Below the pieces are notes generated by a model. It made no database searches, was not told the DNA's origin, and was given only the letters and a program-made list of their open reading frames with translations. Below, one piece after another: positions 1 to 9,737 of a stretch of DNA of 64,000 nt. Position 1 is the first letter of the stretch. Every line of letters begins with the position of its first letter. Made by a program: the position numbers and the translations under genes. The stretch is taken from the NCBI GenBank assembly GCA_963850765.1, contig CAWKMN010000003.1, positions 372,001 to 436,000 on the forward strand. Reading direction: 5' to 3'. The DNA is from CAWKMN01 sp963850765 (GTDB taxonomy: Bacteria; Chloroflexota; Anaerolineae; Aggregatilineales; Aggregatilineaceae).

Positions 1-110
1 ATCCACTGGGGTGAGGCGTCGGCGGTCACGATGATCACGCCCAGGATGATCAGGCACAGCAGCAGGGCGAACACATTCTCGCGGCTGAAGATTCGTTTGA
101 GCAGGCTCAT
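1..110 (-). CDS. Membrane protein, N-terminal fragment (runs off window)
   Basis: Reading leftward from an ATG at 110, the frame stays open to the window edge, giving about 36 residues. They begin MSLLKRIFSREN, followed by a strongly hydrophobic stretch of about 18 residues (VFALLLCLIILGVIIVTA) that looks like a membrane segment or signal anchor. The ATG lies two bases after the stop codon of the fatty acyl-AMP ligase, so the two genes are almost certainly co-transcribed and probably translationally coupled. The rest lies outside the window, so the family cannot be named. Its role is inferred only from the neighbour: membrane-associated lipid or lipopeptide metabolism. Confidence 0.6.
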   Translation of the reverse strand, partial: MSLLKRIFSRENVFALLLCLIILGVIIVTADASPQW

Positions 111-112
111 GA

Positions 113-1849
113 TCATGATCCGTTCGCGTTCAATAGTTCATTCAGGAACTTCTCGCGGTTGGCGTTGCGCGCGATCTTGCCACTTGATGTCTTGAGCAGC
201 CACATCGGGCCGACGAGATGCACGTAATGCGCCATCACGTCAGTGGTCTGCGCGATGCGCGAGCGGATCTCGCGGGCGATCTGGGCGTGCTCGTCCTCGT
301 CTTCCGTCTCGACCTCGCAAATCACGGCGATGTCTTCCGTACCCAACTGCTCGTTGAGCACGCCAAAGGCGACGGTCCGGCCCGGATGCACGCCGGGTAC
401 GTCGTTCAGAATATTCTCGATGTCCTGCGGGTAGATGTTTTTCCCGCCGACGATGATCAGGTCCTTGGCACGACCGGTAATGTACAATTCGCCATCCGCG
501 ATATAACCCAGGTCGCCGGTGAAATACCAGCCGTCCTGCATCGCCTGATCGGTGGCGTCGGCGCGGTGGTAGTAGCCGGACAGCATGCAGTTGCTGCGCA
601 GGGCAATTTCGCCCACGCGGCGCTCGGCCAGATCGCGGCGTTCGGCGTCTACGATGCGGATCTCAGTCTCGGGGATCGGGCGTCCGCACGAGACCATGGC
701 GATCGCTGGCGCATCGAGATTCTCGGCGGGCTGCGCGATGCGCTGCTCCATGATCAGCCGGCGGTCGATCACATCCACGGTGAGCGGCTGGTCGATTGCG
801 CTTTGCGTGACGGCGAAGGTATTCTCGGCCATGGCGTAGCAGGTATGCAGCGCGTCCGGGCTCAGACCGTAGGGCGCGAATTTGGCAGCGAAGGTCTGGT
901 GGCTGTCGTGGCGGACCGGCTCGGAGCAGTTGATGGCCGCGCGCAGGCTGGACAGATCCAGTCCATCCAGTGCGGAGGGTCGGATGCGCGTCGCCAGGAA
1001 GTTATAGGCGAAATTGGGCAGCCAGCACAGCGTGCCCCGGTGCTGGTGAATCGCTTGCAGCAGAATGAACGGCTCGCGCACCCAGTGGAACGGCGACATC
1101 AGCACGAGGTGAACGCCCTGGATGATCGGCATGATAAAGCCGGCGATCAGCCCCATGTCGTGATAGAGCGGGAGCCAGCTTACAATCACATCGTCGGGCG
1201 TCAGGCGGATCGACTCGCTGTAGGCCGCCACCTGATTCAGCACCGCGCCGTGAGAGAGCATCACGCCCTTTTGCAGACCGGTACTGCCGGATGAATGCTG
1301 CAGGAACGCCGTATCGCGGGGGCGCGACGGTGCGCGATCCAGGTAGTCGGCCAGTTTGCCCTCGGGTTCGAGATCGTCGATATTGAGGATGGCGGTGAGA
1401 GTAGGGATGCCGGCGAGATGGGTTTCGAGCGCGGGCTGCATCTCGGTATAGGTGATGACGGCCCGAACTTCGGACAGCGCGACCAGCTTGTGGATGCTGT
1501 CGTAATAATGCTCGGGGTCGAGCTTGGGCGTCAGAAACGGCATGATCGACGGGATCGCGCCGAGCAGCATGGCTCCCCAGAAGCCGAAAAGCACGTCCTC
1601 GCCGTGCTGCAAGACCAGCACGACCAGATCGTGCGGCTGCACGCCGGCTTTTTCCAGCGCGCGGGCATAACGAGCCGCGTGATCCAGGAATTCGCGGTAG
1701 GTCAGCGTGTGGGTATCGTCAGGCGCGATCAGCGTCAGCGCGGTACGATCGCCCGCGCGATCGGCCAGTTGGCGCGCGCAGTCAAGCAGCGTGTTGGGCA
1801 AAGCGTCGGAGCGGACCGGCAATTCGGCCGTGGTTCGTGGTTGTGTCAT
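113..1849 (-). CDS. Fatty acyl-AMP ligase (FAAL-type adenylating enzyme)
   Basis: Member of the ANL adenylation superfamily, about 578 residues, the usual FAAL length. FAALs activate fatty acids as acyl-AMP and usually pass them to an acyl carrier protein rather than to CoA. The AMP-binding P-loop SSGSTGLQKG lies near residues 186-195; the core motif TGDLGYI with RAKDLIIVGGKNIYPQDIE lies near residue 450; a C-terminal SSGKIAR supplies the conserved lysine. The extended YPQDIE segment and the overall pattern resemble FAALs more than acyl-CoA synthetases. I prefer the ATG at 1849, preceded by AAGGGA at good spacing, over an in-frame GTG at 1873. No carrier-protein or polyketide gene is visible here, so the acceptor is unknown. 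The next gene starts two bases downstream. Long open frames on the opposite strand are shadows. Confidence 0.88.
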   Translation of the reverse strand: MTQPRTTAELPVRSDALPNTLLDCARQLADRAGDRTALTLIAPDDTHTLTYREFLDHAARYARALEKAGVQPHDLVVLVLQHGEDVLFGFWGAMLLGAIPSIMPFLTPKLDPEHYYDSIHKLVALSEVRAVITYTEMQPALETHLAGIPTLTAILNIDDLEPEGKLADYLDRAPSRPRDTAFLQHSSGSTGLQKGVMLSHGAVLNQVAAYSESIRLTPDDVIVSWLPLYHDMGLIAGFIMPIIQGVHLVLMSPFHWVREPFILLQAIHQHRGTLCWLPNFAYNFLATRIRPSALDGLDLSSLRAAINCSEPVRHDSHQTFAAKFAPYGLSPDALHTCYAMAENTFAVTQSAIDQPLTVDVIDRRLIMEQRIAQPAENLDAPAIAMVSCGRPIPETEIRIVDAERRDLAERRVGEIALRSNCMLSGYYHRADATDQAMQDGWYFTGDLGYIADGELYITGRAKDLIIVGGKNIYPQDIENILNDVPGVHPGRTVAFGVLNEQLGTEDIAVICEVETEDEDEHAQIAREIRSRIAQTTDVMAHYVHLVGPMWLLKTSSGKIARNANREKFLNELLNANGS

Positions 1850-1947
1850 GAGATTCCCTTGGTGCAAGTCCACAGGTTCCAGCCCGCGAATTATAACGGC
1901 GAGTGAGCGTGGTGGGCAAAGAAACGAAAAGTGAGTACAAAATAGTC

Positions 1948-1962
1948 TAGTTGAGTCAACTA
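1948..1962. promoter_or_regulatory. 15-bp perfect palindrome, candidate operator
   Basis: TAGTTGAGTCAACTA is a perfect inverted repeat around a central G. It lies in the region between the divergent acyl-AMP ligase (start 1849) and the ParB-like/hydrolase gene (start 2098). Its size and symmetry suit a dimeric repressor site controlling one or both genes. No regulator gene lies next to it, so the binding protein is unknown. Chance is not excluded. Confidence 0.35.
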
Positions 1963-2097
1963 CTGACTGAGTCTGGGGTTATCGTATAACGTGCCTGATT
2001 ATTGAGCATAATTTCTGGTTCAGTTTGATGGTTGAAGTTTTCTCACCCTGGTTCTAAGGTAGAACCGGATCGTTTCACAGCAAGGACAACAGGGAAT

Positions 2098-4081
2098 ATG
2101 GCACAAGATAGTCTTCCGGTCTCGCAAGCGGTGGCGCGGGATTACTGGAATCAGGCACGACGCAAAGCCTTCTGGCAGAAATTCTCAAAGGCGCTGGGGC
2201 TGACCCGGCAGCCGACGGAGCTTCTGTCGTTTGAGGAAGTGCAGCACAAACTGCGGCTGGCGCAGAACACGTATCGCGGGCTGCAGGTCGTCCCAATAGA
2301 CAAGATTGTCGGCAGCGTGGGGCGCTATCACGATTTCTCGCGGACGTTTATGCCGCTGGTCGAGAGCGATGGCCCGCGCTGGCAGCGTATCGCCGAGCTT
2401 CAGATGGAAGCCGGCCTGCCGCCGATTGAGCTCTACAAAGTAGGCGACGTCTACTTCGTTAAGGACGGCAATCACCGCGTCTCGGTGGCGAAGCAGTTTG
2501 GCGCGACGACGATTGAGGCGTATGTCTGGGAATATGAAACCCCTGTGCGCGGCGTGACTGCGCTCGACCAGGTGGAGGATCTGATCGCGAAGGCGGAGTA
2601 CCGGGCCTTCCTGGATCGGACGCGCCTCGACGTTTCGCGCCGGGACCAGGACATCGTCCTGACGGAGCCGGGTATGTATCCGTCGCTTGAACTGGAGATC
2701 GAGCTGTTCCGCGAAAATCTGGAGCAGATCGACGGCGAATCGCGCACGTACCCGGAAGCCGCGGCGGCGTGGTACGACATGGTCTATACGCTGGCGGTCG
2801 ACGTGATCGCGGAGTCGGGCGCGCTGGACCTGTTCCCAGGGCGCACCGAAGCGGACCTGTACGTATGGGTCACACGGCATCGCAAGGAGCTTGAGGAGCA
2901 GTATGGGACGCGCGTTTCGCTGCGCGACGCGGTATCGAAGATCGCGGAAGAACAGCAGCAGCGCAAACCCGGCACGGTGGAGCGCGTCGTCGAGACAGCG
3001 GCCCGCTCGGTGGTAGGGTTGGTCCGCAGCCTGACGCCCAGTCCAACCCACGATGAGCCCCAGGAGGTCATCATCGCGCCGCGTGAGGACGAGCCAATGG
3101 GCAAACTGCTGGCGCAGATGCAGCAGATCGAGCCTGAAATGACGTATCGCGGGCAGCGCGGTGACGAGTGGCGCGCGTGGCGGGCCGACCTGCGCGGCAA
3201 GCTGGCCGAACTGCTTGGGTCCAGCTACACGCCTGCGGAGCATGTCGAGGTGGAATTCCTCGAAACGAACGTGATTCGCGGCGTGGAGCAGGTCAAGATC
3301 CACATGCAAGCCGCCGATGGGCTGGTGGTGCCGGGTTATGTGATGCGCCCCGTCGATCACCAGGGCCGTCTGCCCGGTCTGCTGGTCTATCCGGGGCATG
3401 GGACGATCCGCCAGACCGCGGGACTCGAGGAGAGCGCGCACAAGTATAACGCCCTGGCGCTGGCCCAGGCGGGTTATGTCACGATCACGATCGAGCAGCG
3501 CGGCATTGGCGAACTGGCGCAGGTGGATCATCTGGTGCTGGATCATCTGGCGCGGCTGATCGGGCGGACATGGCTCGGCATCGTACTCGAAGATGGGATG
3601 CGGGCACTGGATTACCTGCAATCGCGCGACGATGTCCGGCCGACCCGGCTGGGCGCGACGGGCTTCGGGCTTGGGCGGCGGGCTGGCGATGTATACGGCG
3701 GCGCTGGACGAGCGTGTGCGTGCGGTGGTGATCCAGAACTACCTGGGTGGTGATATTGATCCGGTGGCTGTGCAGGGTCACGGCTGCGATTTTGTGCCGG
3801 GTCTGCGGCGTTATGCCGAACTGGCGGATGTCGCCCGGCTGATCGTGCCCCGCCCGGTGCTGTACGCGTATCCTGAGTCGCTGACGACCACGCCCGCAGC
3901 GCGGGTCTGGTTTGACAAGGTGCGCCCACTGTACGAAGCGATGAGCAGCCCTGATCGCACGAACTTTGTGGCTCACGAGCGCGGACTGCGGTTCCGCCGC
4001 GTTATGTCCCGCAACTGGTTTGACCGCTGGCTGCTCGAAGAAGACGATACCAGCGTGCTGCTGTGGGCACCGAGGGAGTAA
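2098..4081 (+). CDS. ParB-like domain fused to an alpha/beta hydrolase domain (frameshifted)
   Basis: The ATG at 2098 follows AGGACA and AGGGA and is preferred to an upstream TTG at 2032. Residues about 60-130 resemble a ParB/sulfiredoxin-like domain: VPIDKIVGSVGRYHDF, then KDGNHRVSVA. A charged helical linker follows. From about residue 380 the protein resembles a dienelactone-hydrolase or acetyl-xylan-esterase type alpha/beta hydrolase (LLVYPGHGT, ITIEQRGIGE). The frame breaks at 3667-3669; removing one G from a GGG run rejoins it and gives GFGLGGGLAMYTAAL. At the nucleophile elbow the usual Ser or Cys is then Gly, while a candidate catalytic His (NFVAHERG) remains. So this may be an inactive hydrolase fold, or the break may hide the true residue. 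Substrate unknown. The gene stands alone between divergent and convergent neighbours. Confidence 0.72.
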
Positions 4082-4142
4082 GGTGATCTCAGACAGGTCA
4101 TTTGGGAAAACATGCACTGCCGAAATTCGAGGAGGATTTGCA

Positions 4143-4290
4143 GGGGCGTATTGATGAAGTTTGAGAAAACAATCGGATACAGCTGCTGTAGGGGCGGACC
4201 TCGTGTCCGCGCGACCGGGAGCACACACGAGGTGCTCCCCTACACAAGCGCGTTATCCGATTAAAAAGCCAATCGGCATCAATACGCCCC
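4143..4290. repeat. Nested palindromic intergenic repeat
   Basis: Several inverted repeats are nested here. Outer arms GGGGCGTATTGATG (4143-4156) and CATCAATACGCCCC (4277-4290) match perfectly. Inside are AATCGGATA (4171-4179) with TATCCGATT (4254-4262), then a GCGGAC/GTCCGC hairpin (4194-4210) and a GGGAGCAC/GTGCTCCC hairpin (4217-4239). The block fills the space between two convergent genes and shares the AGGGGCGTA core with palindromes at 20775 and 51316. It looks like a dispersed REP-type element that folds into a cruciform or long RNA hairpin. Confidence 0.7.
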
Positions 4291-4347
4291 TTCGCGTTAC
4301 TGGTCTATAGCGCACCAGCGCGGATCGGTCCGCCGGGCCGGTGGAAT

Positions 4348-4620
4348 TTATACGGCGAGGTTCTGGGCGGCATTCATGACGAAGATCGTCGCGCGGTGCT
4401 CATCCGCGCCCGGTGGGGTAGGGCACTGCTGGCGGATGATCGCCAGGGCCGGCTCGACCTGATCGGCTGGCACGCCGATGAGCAGCGTCGTGCTTTTGCG
4501 CCGCAAGAACCCGCCCATGCTCGAAAACTCGGTTACGCGGTAGCCAGCATCGTTCAGATACTGGATCAGCACGTCACGGTCTGCACCGCGCAGGATCACA
4601 AAGATCAGTTTGGTGGTCAT
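4348..4620 (-). CDS. PII-like cyclic-di-AMP receptor family protein (second copy)
   Basis: A 90-residue protein of the DUF970/DarA family of PII-like trimeric proteins; characterised Firmicutes members bind cyclic di-AMP. The fold markers are MTTKLIFVILRGADRDVLI, a long first helix, YRVTEFSSMGGFLRRKSTTLLIGV and a final strand TIFVMNAA. The GGFLRxxSTTLLIGV segment is the family hallmark around the ligand pocket. The ATG at 4620 overlaps the stop of the preceding copy (ATGA), so the two are translationally coupled. Slightly shorter than its partner, it may form mixed trimers (inference). No diadenylate cyclase gene is in the window. Confidence 0.85.
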   Translation of the reverse strand: MTTKLIFVILRGADRDVLIQYLNDAGYRVTEFSSMGGFLRRKSTTLLIGVPADQVEPALAIIRQQCPTPPGADEHRATIFVMNAAQNLAV

Positions 4621-4943
4621 GTCTGCTCAAAATGCTCCACATCCAGCACAAACACCGTCGCACCGCCGACTTCCACTTCGACAAACGCGCCCATCATGGC
4701 GGCGGACTCCACAATATTCGGCCCGGCCGGGATCAGGCGCGTGCGGCGCTCGCAGGTTGCTTTCAGAATGGCAATCACGTTCTCGACGGCGTCATCGGCA
4801 ACGCCGCTCAGCAGGGTGGTGTTGCCCACGCTGAAAAAGCCGCCCGTGCTGGCGACCCGCGTCACGCGATGACCGGCGGTAGTAAGGGCCTTGATCGTCT
4901 GGTCGGCATCCTGGTCCTGCACCACAGCAAGGATAAGTTTCAT
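4617..4943 (-). CDS. PII-like cyclic-di-AMP receptor family protein (first copy)
   Basis: About 108 residues, DUF970/DarA family. MKLILAVVQDQDADQTIKAL opens the ferredoxin-like fold; HRVTRVASTGGFFSVGNTTL is the hallmark segment, followed by a larger loop (CERRTRLIPAGPN) and a C-terminal strand ATVFVLDVEHF. The ATG at 4943 has GGAGG at good spacing; an ATG-less upstream extension in the same frame is rejected. DarA proteins are thought to report cyclic di-AMP, a second messenger for cell-wall and osmotic balance, but their partners are mostly unknown. The two copies are only moderately alike, which suggests an old duplication. The gene is divergent from the receiver-kinase gene at 5144. Confidence 0.87.
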   Translation of the reverse strand: MKLILAVVQDQDADQTIKALTTAGHRVTRVASTGGFFSVGNTTLLSGVADDAVENVIAILKATCERRTRLIPAGPNIVESAAMMGAFVEVEVGGATVFVLDVEHFEQT

Positions 4944-5053
4944 TGCACCGCCTCCCTGTTCCTCCAATATCTATTCTTAGTGTACCAGAAAACACCCCTG
5001 GCGAAACAATTCCGATGTGTTGATTGACCGATCCGAGCACGATCGTTTATTAT

Positions 5054-5065
5054 ATGTCTAGACAT
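5054..5065. promoter_or_regulatory. 12-bp palindrome between divergent genes
   Basis: ATGTCTAGACAT is a perfect palindrome in an AT-rich stretch between the c-di-AMP receptor pair (start 4943) and the receiver-histidine kinase (start 5144). It is a candidate operator, but short enough to arise by chance. Confidence 0.2.
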
Positions 5066-5143
5066 TTAGGATGAAGGAAACGTGGATATTTGGTAAAATC
5101 GGATCATCAGTCTGAATCGCTTAGGAGATCTTTGGGGGGATCG

Positions 5144-6298
5144 ATGGCGACGGGTCCGGGTGGAGAACCTTCGGTAATTCTGTTTGTAGACGACAACGCC
5201 GCCTTACTGCGGAGCGTCGAGCGCCTGCTGACAATGGAAGGCTACAACGTGATGCTGGCGGCGGATGGCCGTGACGCGATGCAGCAGCTTGAGCAAGGCC
5301 CGACGCAGCCCGACCTGATTATCAGCGACATCACGATGCCGGGTATGGACGGCTTCCAGTTCTACAAAGAGTTACGCAAGCGCAGCCAGTGGACAGATAT
5401 TCCGTTCATTTTCCTGACCGCGCGCGATCAGATCAAGGATCTTGAAGAAGGTTACCTGCTAGGGGCCGATAATTACCTCGTCAAACCGCTGGATCAGGAT
5501 CGGCTGCTGTGGATTGTGCGCGGCCGGCTGAAACGACGGGATGAACTCCAGGCACGGATTCGCGAGCAGGAAAAGGGGCTCAAGGAAGTCGAACGCGACC
5601 TCGCGACGATGGTCGCGCACGAACTGCGCACGCCGCTGGTCTCGATCACGATGGTCGCGGATATTCTGGCGCGCGAGATGGACCTGCTGAGCCCGGAGCA
5701 GGTGCGCGAGATGCTCGACGCCATGCAGAGCGGACAGGTCCGACTGCACCGGCTGGTTGAGCAGATGGTCATGTTTGTTGAGCTGCGTTCGGGTGTGCTG
5801 GAAGCGACGGTCCGAGATCTGTGCCGGATCCGCTCGGTGCGCGAAGTGCTGAATGAGGGACTCGCTTTCGCGCAGCGCATGGACTATCGGCAGCGCAGCA
5901 TCCCCTTTCGTGTCGATCGGGAGAATCCCGATGTGATCATCCAATGTGATTTCAATTCGCTGCGCCAGGCGATCGGAGAGGTGCTGCTGAACGCGATCGC
6001 GTTTTCGAAGCCCGGTGACGAAATTCTGGTGTCGCAGTGGGCCACGGCGAAATGGACGTCCATCGCCATCACGGATCAGGGGGCGGGCCTGCCCGAGTCG
6101 GAGTGGCAGCGAGTTTTTGAGCCATTTTACCAGTATAACCGGGCGTATTATGAACAGCAGGGGGCAGGGATCGGGCTGACGCTGGCGAAACGGATCATCG
6201 AGCTGCACGGCGGCACGATCGATCTGGTGTCTCGGGTAAACCATGGGACACAGGTTACGATGTCACTGCCCCTTTACCTGTCGGATGGCCCGGCGTGA
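5144..6298 (+). CDS. Response regulator receiver-histidine kinase hybrid
   Basis: About 384 residues, cytoplasmic, no membrane segment. Residues 10-130 form a CheY-like receiver: acidic pair in FVDDN, phospho-acceptor Asp near 62 in DLIISDITMPGMDG, and the Lys in YLVKPL near 114. A coiled linker leads to a HisKA domain with VAHELRTPLVS (His near 159) and a HATPase_c domain with LLNAIAFSKPG, DQGAGLPESE and GAGIGLTLAKRII. With the receiver in front and no sensor domain, it probably relays a signal from another kinase. The ATG at 5144 is preferred (GGGGGG and AGGAG upstream) over a TTG at 5090. A strong terminator follows at once. Confidence 0.9.
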   Translation: MATGPGGEPSVILFVDDNAALLRSVERLLTMEGYNVMLAADGRDAMQQLEQGPTQPDLIISDITMPGMDGFQFYKELRKRSQWTDIPFIFLTARDQIKDLEEGYLLGADNYLVKPLDQDRLLWIVRGRLKRRDELQARIREQEKGLKEVERDLATMVAHELRTPLVSITMVADILAREMDLLSPEQVREMLDAMQSGQVRLHRLVEQMVMFVELRSGVLEATVRDLCRIRSVREVLNEGLAFAQRMDYRQRSIPFRVDRENPDVIIQCDFNSLRQAIGEVLLNAIAFSKPGDEILVSQWATAKWTSIAITDQGAGLPESEWQRVFEPFYQYNRAYYEQQGAGIGLTLAKRIIELHGGTIDLVSRVNHGTQVTMSLPLYLSDGPA

Positions 6299-6315
6299 GT
6301 AATTCGGATCGCTGT

Positions 6316-6350
6316 AAGGGCGCGGGGTCCACACCTCGCGCCCTTTTTTA
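6316..6350 (+). terminator. Rho-independent terminator
   Basis: AAGGGCGCG and CGCGCCCTT arms enclose a short loop and are followed by TTTTTT. It sits 18 bases after the stop of the receiver-kinase gene and before the convergent propeller gene. Confidence 0.88.
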
Positions 6351-6368
6351 TTCGCCGGTATTTCGCCG

Positions 6369-8166
6369 TTAGGGAGAGACGACGATGGTCAGCGACTGCG
6401 TGATCTCGGTGTTGTCCACCCGGATGACGCGCAGCGTGAACGTGGATGTGACGGCAAGACAGGCCATACGCGCGTCATGTCCGGTAACGCCGTCGCCGTT
6501 GAAGTAGACTTCCTTGATCCCTTCCACATCCCAGCGGATGACGGCACACTCGCCGGGCTTGATGGTGTACTTATCGGCATAGAAGGAGATAGTCTCCGGC
6601 GGCGTGGTTGGCGTGGCGGCCGTGACCTTCTGGAGCCAGTAGCCGGACGGATCGCTGTCGGCCAGATAGCCAACGCGCGCATCGGATTCCAGCCGTGTCT
6701 GCCACCAGCGGTAGCCATCGCCGCAGTAAGGCCCGCTGAGGATCGTCATCCGGGTGCCGGGCGTAAGTTCGCGGATCAGCGGCGCATTCAGCGATGCCTG
6801 CGCCGCGGAAGCGCACGGCCGCGCCGTACTGCGTCACCTCCGCCAGATCCCCGATGGCAAATGGATTGGTGGTGCCATACGCATACTGGCAGCCGACACC
6901 CAGCGGACTTCCGGGCGTGGCGGACGGGATCGCTGTGAAGGTGGGCCAGGGCGTGACGGTTGGGAATGGCGTCAGCGTTGGCGGTGGAGTCAGCGTGGCG
7001 GCCCTGGTGGGGGATGCGACGGCGGTCGCCTGGGGCGGCTGCGTGGCGATGGCGATGGTCGGAAGCTGAACCTGTTCGGCCGGGCTCCAGGCGGGCCGGG
7101 TGATTTGCAGGCCCGTTTGCGGCAGGCTGGCATTGACCGGCGTCACCTGCCGGCTGGCTGGATCATAGATGCGGAACGTCTCCTGCTCGATTACGGACAG
7201 CAGCAGGGCACCATCGGGCGACCACGCGGCATCCGTCGCGCCCGTAAAGCCGGGGATCTGCTCAAGCTGATTGTCTGAGGTGTCGAACAGATACAGTTCG
7301 GCGGGATCGCCATCGCTCAGGGTGCCGTCGCCGGTGGCATCCGACGTCGCGCCGATGATCGCGATCTGCGAGCCATCCGGGGTGAAATCGAGATCGTAGA
7401 TGTAGATCTGGTAGGCGGCGAGGCGAGTCGGCGCGCCGGGTACGGGCGCATAGAAGCCGGAGTCACCCGCCGATTCGCGGGTGCCTGCGGCCGAGCGTCC
7501 GTCCGGCCCGATGTCATAGGCCGTGATGCCGGGGAAAGTGCCGAGATCGTACAGCCGGGAAAAATCCGTGTCTTCCCCTTCGTATACGCTCGCCACGACG
7601 TTTCCCGCCGTATCTTCGGCTGCGCACAGCAGGAGCAGCGACTCGGTCGAGTTCGCGATCGCGATCCCGTGTGGACAGTCAAGATCAAGGTCCGTGATCC
7701 CGGCCGGACGTGCCAGCGGGGGCGACGACTTCAGTCCTTCGTCGGTCTGGATGAACAGCGTTTCGCCGTCCGGGGACCATTCAACCTGTTGGGCGATGAA
7801 CGAGGGGAAGACTTCCACGGAATCGGCGCAGGTCGCGGCCGGATCAAAACAGCCGCGCAGACTGCGCAGCATCCCATAGCCGCCATCCAGCGTCGTGAAC
7901 ACCAGGCTGTCGCCGTCCGGGTGCCAGTCCAGGTCGGTATCGGGTTCCACCGGGATAATGACCTGCCCGGTTTTGCCCGACGCCAGATCGAGCACGTAAA
8001 GCGCCGCTGTCCCGGCGGCATCGGTGCCCACGAACGCAACAGCGCCTGCGGCGGGGCCCGCGGCGGCACCTGCGGCGGCACCGGCCGGCGGGCTGCCCTG
8101 GGCATGGGCGGCAGGGATCAGCAGGATCAACAGGAGAGCCGTCAACAGACCGAGGCAGCGTTTCAT
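6369..8166 (-). CDS. Secreted beta-propeller protein with SH3-like and C-terminal Ig-like domain (frameshifted)
   Basis: ATG at 8166 with AAGGAG six bases upstream. It begins with a signal peptide (MKRCLGLLTALLLILL ... AHAQ). Residues about 45-400 carry TolB/WD40-like blades (LDWHPDGDSLVFTT, VEWSPDGETLFIQT, AAWSPDGALLLSV). A Pro-Thr linker then leads to an SH3-like segment and a C-terminal module TISFYADKYTIKPGECAVI with WDVEGIKEVYF. The frame breaks at 6803-6804; removing one base rejoins VRFRAQASLNAPLIRELTPG to MTILSGPYCGDGYRWW. The final module closely matches the C-terminus of the protein at 9738, so the two are paralogues. Likely an extracellular or wall-associated protein; ligand unknown. 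Confidence 0.78.
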
Positions 8167-8260
8167 ACCTTGCTCCTTGATGCAGATCAGACGATGATAC
8201 GTAACTGGCGGACTGCTGAGTCCGCTCCTAACTATACAGCACAAGAGGGGAGCGCGCAGC

Positions 8261-9620
8261 ATGACCCATTTCATTCTTCCCAAGACCGGCGGAGAACTGC
8301 GGCGGGCGCAGATATTGGGCGTGCTGGACGCGGCGCTGGATGCGGTCGATCCGGTGCAGGCGATCCGGCGGGTGATGATCCGGGGGGAACACACCCTGCG
8401 GATCGACGGGCGGGCTTACGATCTCGACCACATCCGGCGGATTGTCGTGGTCGGCGGGGGCAAGGCGGGCGCAGCGATGGCGGCGGCGGTCGAGGAACTG
8501 CTGGCTGACCGGATCACGGCGGGGGTGGTCAACGTCAAGTACGGGCATGGTGCGCCGACCGAGATCGTCCAGATCCGCGAGTCCGGCCACCCGGTGCCCG
8601 ACGCGGCCGGGGCAGCCGGGGCACGGGATATGCTCGATCTGCTGCGGGGGCTGACGGCCGAGGATCTGGTGCTGTGCCTCATCTCGGGGGGCGGCTCGGC
8701 GCTGATGACGCTGCCGGTTGAGGGGATCAGCCTGGACGATATGCAGACTCTCACGACGCTGCTGCTGCGTTCCGGCGCGCCGATCCAGGCGATCAACGCG
8801 GTGCGCAAACACCTGTCGCAGATCAGCGGGGGGCAGTTGGCGCGGTTGGCCTACCCGGCGCAGGTGGTCGTCGCTGATTCTGTCGGACGTGGTCGGCAGC
8901 CCGCTGGACGTGATCGCATCGGGGCCGACCGTGCCGGATACCACGACGTATGCCCATGCCGCGGCGGTGATCGAACGGTACGGCATCGCGGACGAGGTAC
9001 CGGAGACGATCCAGCTCCATCTGCGGCGGGGGCTGAACGGGATCGAAGCGGAAACGCCCAAACCGGGCGATCCTGAGCTGGCGCGCGTGCAAAATGTCAT
9101 CATCGCGGACAACGCGCTCGCCGCAGAGGCCGCGATCGAACGTGCCGCGGGACTCGGCTTCCACACGCTGCTGCTGTCGACCTTTGTCGAGGGGGAGGCG
9201 CGTGAGGTGGCGCGTGTGCTGGCGGCGCTGGCGAAAGAGGTTGCCGCCCACGACCGGCCCATACCTCGCCCGGCATGTCTGATCCTGGGTGGCGAGACGA
9301 CGGTCACGGTGCGGGGGCAGGGGCAGGGCGGTCGGAACCAGGAACTCGCGCTGGCGGCGGCGATTGCGCTTCAGGGGGTGGACAGCGTGATCGTGGCCAG
9401 TCTGGCGACGGATGGATCAGACGGTCCGACGGACGCGGCCGGCGGGTTGGTCGATGGCACGACGGTGGAGCGCGGAGCCCGGCTGGGCCTGACGGCGCAG
9501 ACGGCGCTGGATCAGAATGACGCGTATCCCTATTTACAGCAGACCGGGGATCTGCTCGTCACCGGGCCTACCCGGACGAATGTCAACGACTTAATGGCGG
9601 TCTTTGTGTTTGGTGAATGA
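8261..9620 (+). CDS. Glycerate 2-kinase, MOFRL/DUF4147 family (frameshifted)
   Basis: This family phosphorylates D-glycerate, usually to 2-phosphoglycerate, linking serine, glyoxylate or sugar-acid breakdown to glycolysis. The N-terminal DUF4147 domain shows VVVGGGKAG and LISGGGSALMTLP (about residues 142-154); the C-terminal MOFRL domain shows LGGETTVTVRGQGQGGRNQ and ATDGSDGPTDAAGG. The frame breaks at about 8870; dropping one G rejoins AYPAQVV to SLILSDVVGSPLDVIASGPT with every conserved motif present. Reconstructed length about 452 residues, normal for the family. The ATG at 8261 follows GAGGGGAG. It lies between two paralogous propeller genes but no metabolic partner is adjacent. Confidence 0.87.
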
Positions 9621-9737
9621 GCCTTGTACCATAGACGTAGAGCAGCAGTTGGGCAATCGTTCAGTCCGCATGTGTGTTGTGGGCGACAATTTAACTAAAA
9701 TCCCGGTATAGGTTTTTGACATGTCAGTGGAGGTCAT

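Noticed and set aside
218..1294. Long + strand frame opposite the acyl-AMP ligase
   Set aside because: No domain; it mirrors a gene with complete conserved motifs on the other strand.
2185..3621. 478-codon frame on the - strand opposite the ParB-like/hydrolase gene
   Set aside because: Arg/His-rich shadow typical of high-GC antisense frames; the + strand has recognisable domains.
3660..3680. Programmed +1 frameshift in the hydrolase fusion
   Set aside because: No slippery codon or stimulatory stop, and many unrelated genes in the window show the same one-base excess.
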